Positions 63,826 through 64,000 of a stretch of 64,000 nucleotides of DNA are shown in pieces. The stretch is from Basidiobolus meristosporus CBS 931.73. Lineage: Eukaryota; Basidiobolomycota; Basidiobolomycetes; Basidiobolales; Basidiobolaceae. The notes under the pieces are model-generated. The model was given only the letters and a program-made list of their open reading frames with translations. It ran no database searches and was not told the DNA's origin. Location: positions 116,379 through 180,378 of the forward strand of contig MCFE01000079.1 of assembly GCA_002104905.1 (NCBI GenBank). The letters run 5' to 3'. How positions within the stretch are numbered: the stretch's first letter is position 1; each line of letters opens with the position of its first letter. Position numbers and translations under genes: made by a program.

Positions 63826-64000
63826 GGGTTAGGGTTAGGTTAGGGTTAGGGTTAGGGTTAGGGTTAGGGTTAGGGTTAGGGTTAGGGTTAGGGTTAGGGT
63901 TAGGGTTAGGGTTAGGGTTAGGTTAGGGTTAGGGTTAGGGTTAGGGTTAGGGTTAGGGTTAGGGTTAGGGTTAGGGTTAGGGTTAGGGTTAGGGTTAGGG
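63826..64000 (+). repeat. Terminal telomere repeats (TTAGGG)n
   Basis: About 29 tandem TTAGGG units, with two shortened TTAGG units near 63838 and 63918. The G-rich strand runs to the right edge, so the window ends at a chromosome end in 5'-to-3' telomere orientation. The shortened units are typical of telomerase slippage or indel errors. Confidence 0.97.

Noticed and set aside
1-64000. tRNA or rRNA genes
   Set aside because: I found no convincing T-loop/anticodon arrangement or rRNA-like sequence by eye; a tRNAscan or Rfam search would settle it.

Overview
This is the end of a eukaryotic chromosome, most likely from an early-diverging (zygomycete-grade) filamentous fungus. The right edge (63826-64000) is a TTAGGG telomere. 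The genes carry many 50-75 nt GT-AG introns. The gene set mixes fungal traits with proteins that budding yeast lacks: UBE2S, Gemin8, HYPK, TMEM42, a claudin-like protein and a plant-style LRR receptor. I cannot name the species from sequence alone.

Layout. (1) 1-37.5 kb is a dense housekeeping core: RRP46 exosome subunit, claudin-like 4-TM protein, RanBP3/Yrb2-like Ran-binding protein, LRR membrane protein, ribosomal proteins eL19, uS13 and eS19, Gemin8, TAF5, V-ATPase subunit E, an Stc1-domain zinc protein, an unrecognised multi-exon gene, TMEM42, CK1 delta/epsilon, myosin regulatory light chain, a small secreted protein, HYPK, RPB10, UTP17/WDR75, HUB1/UBL5, UBE2S, mitochondrial ACP, two 7-TM paralogues and an alcohol dehydrogenase. 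(2) 37.5-44 kb is AT-rich and holds a tandem family of small secreted proteins on the minus strand: one intact gene, three copies broken by 1-nt indels, and a decayed fifth copy. (3) 44-54.5 kb is repeat-dominated: a ~154-bp satellite, a degraded ORF, a solo LTR with a perfect 5-bp target duplication, and a dead Ty1/copia element with a duplicated internal segment and a small inverted-repeat insertion. (4) 54.5-59.6 kb is AT-rich with two secreted Cys-rich protein genes that have clear TATA boxes. (5) 59.6-63.8 kb is a head-to-tail array of seven 5'-truncated non-LTR retrotransposon fragments. All have their 3' end toward the centromere, and most seams carry telomere-like repeats. The array then runs into the terminal telomere repeats.

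The most interesting system is this terminal array. Its orientation and seams fit reverse transcription primed directly from telomere 3' ends, followed by telomerase re-capping. Two diverged lineages (X and Y) encode reverse-transcriptase C-termini. A third (Z) carries 5' tandem 101-bp repeats, an intact ORF1/gag-like gene and a shared 3' hairpin, but no reverse transcriptase. Z is therefore formally like Drosophila HeT-A, but on a telomerase-type TTAGGG chromosome end. Other points of note are five consecutive symmetric phase-2 microexons in TAF5, a possible 3-nt microexon in the Ran-binding protein gene, one-LRR-per-exon phase-2 introns, and several 1-nt frameshifts in short homopolymers that may be assembly errors or real decay.
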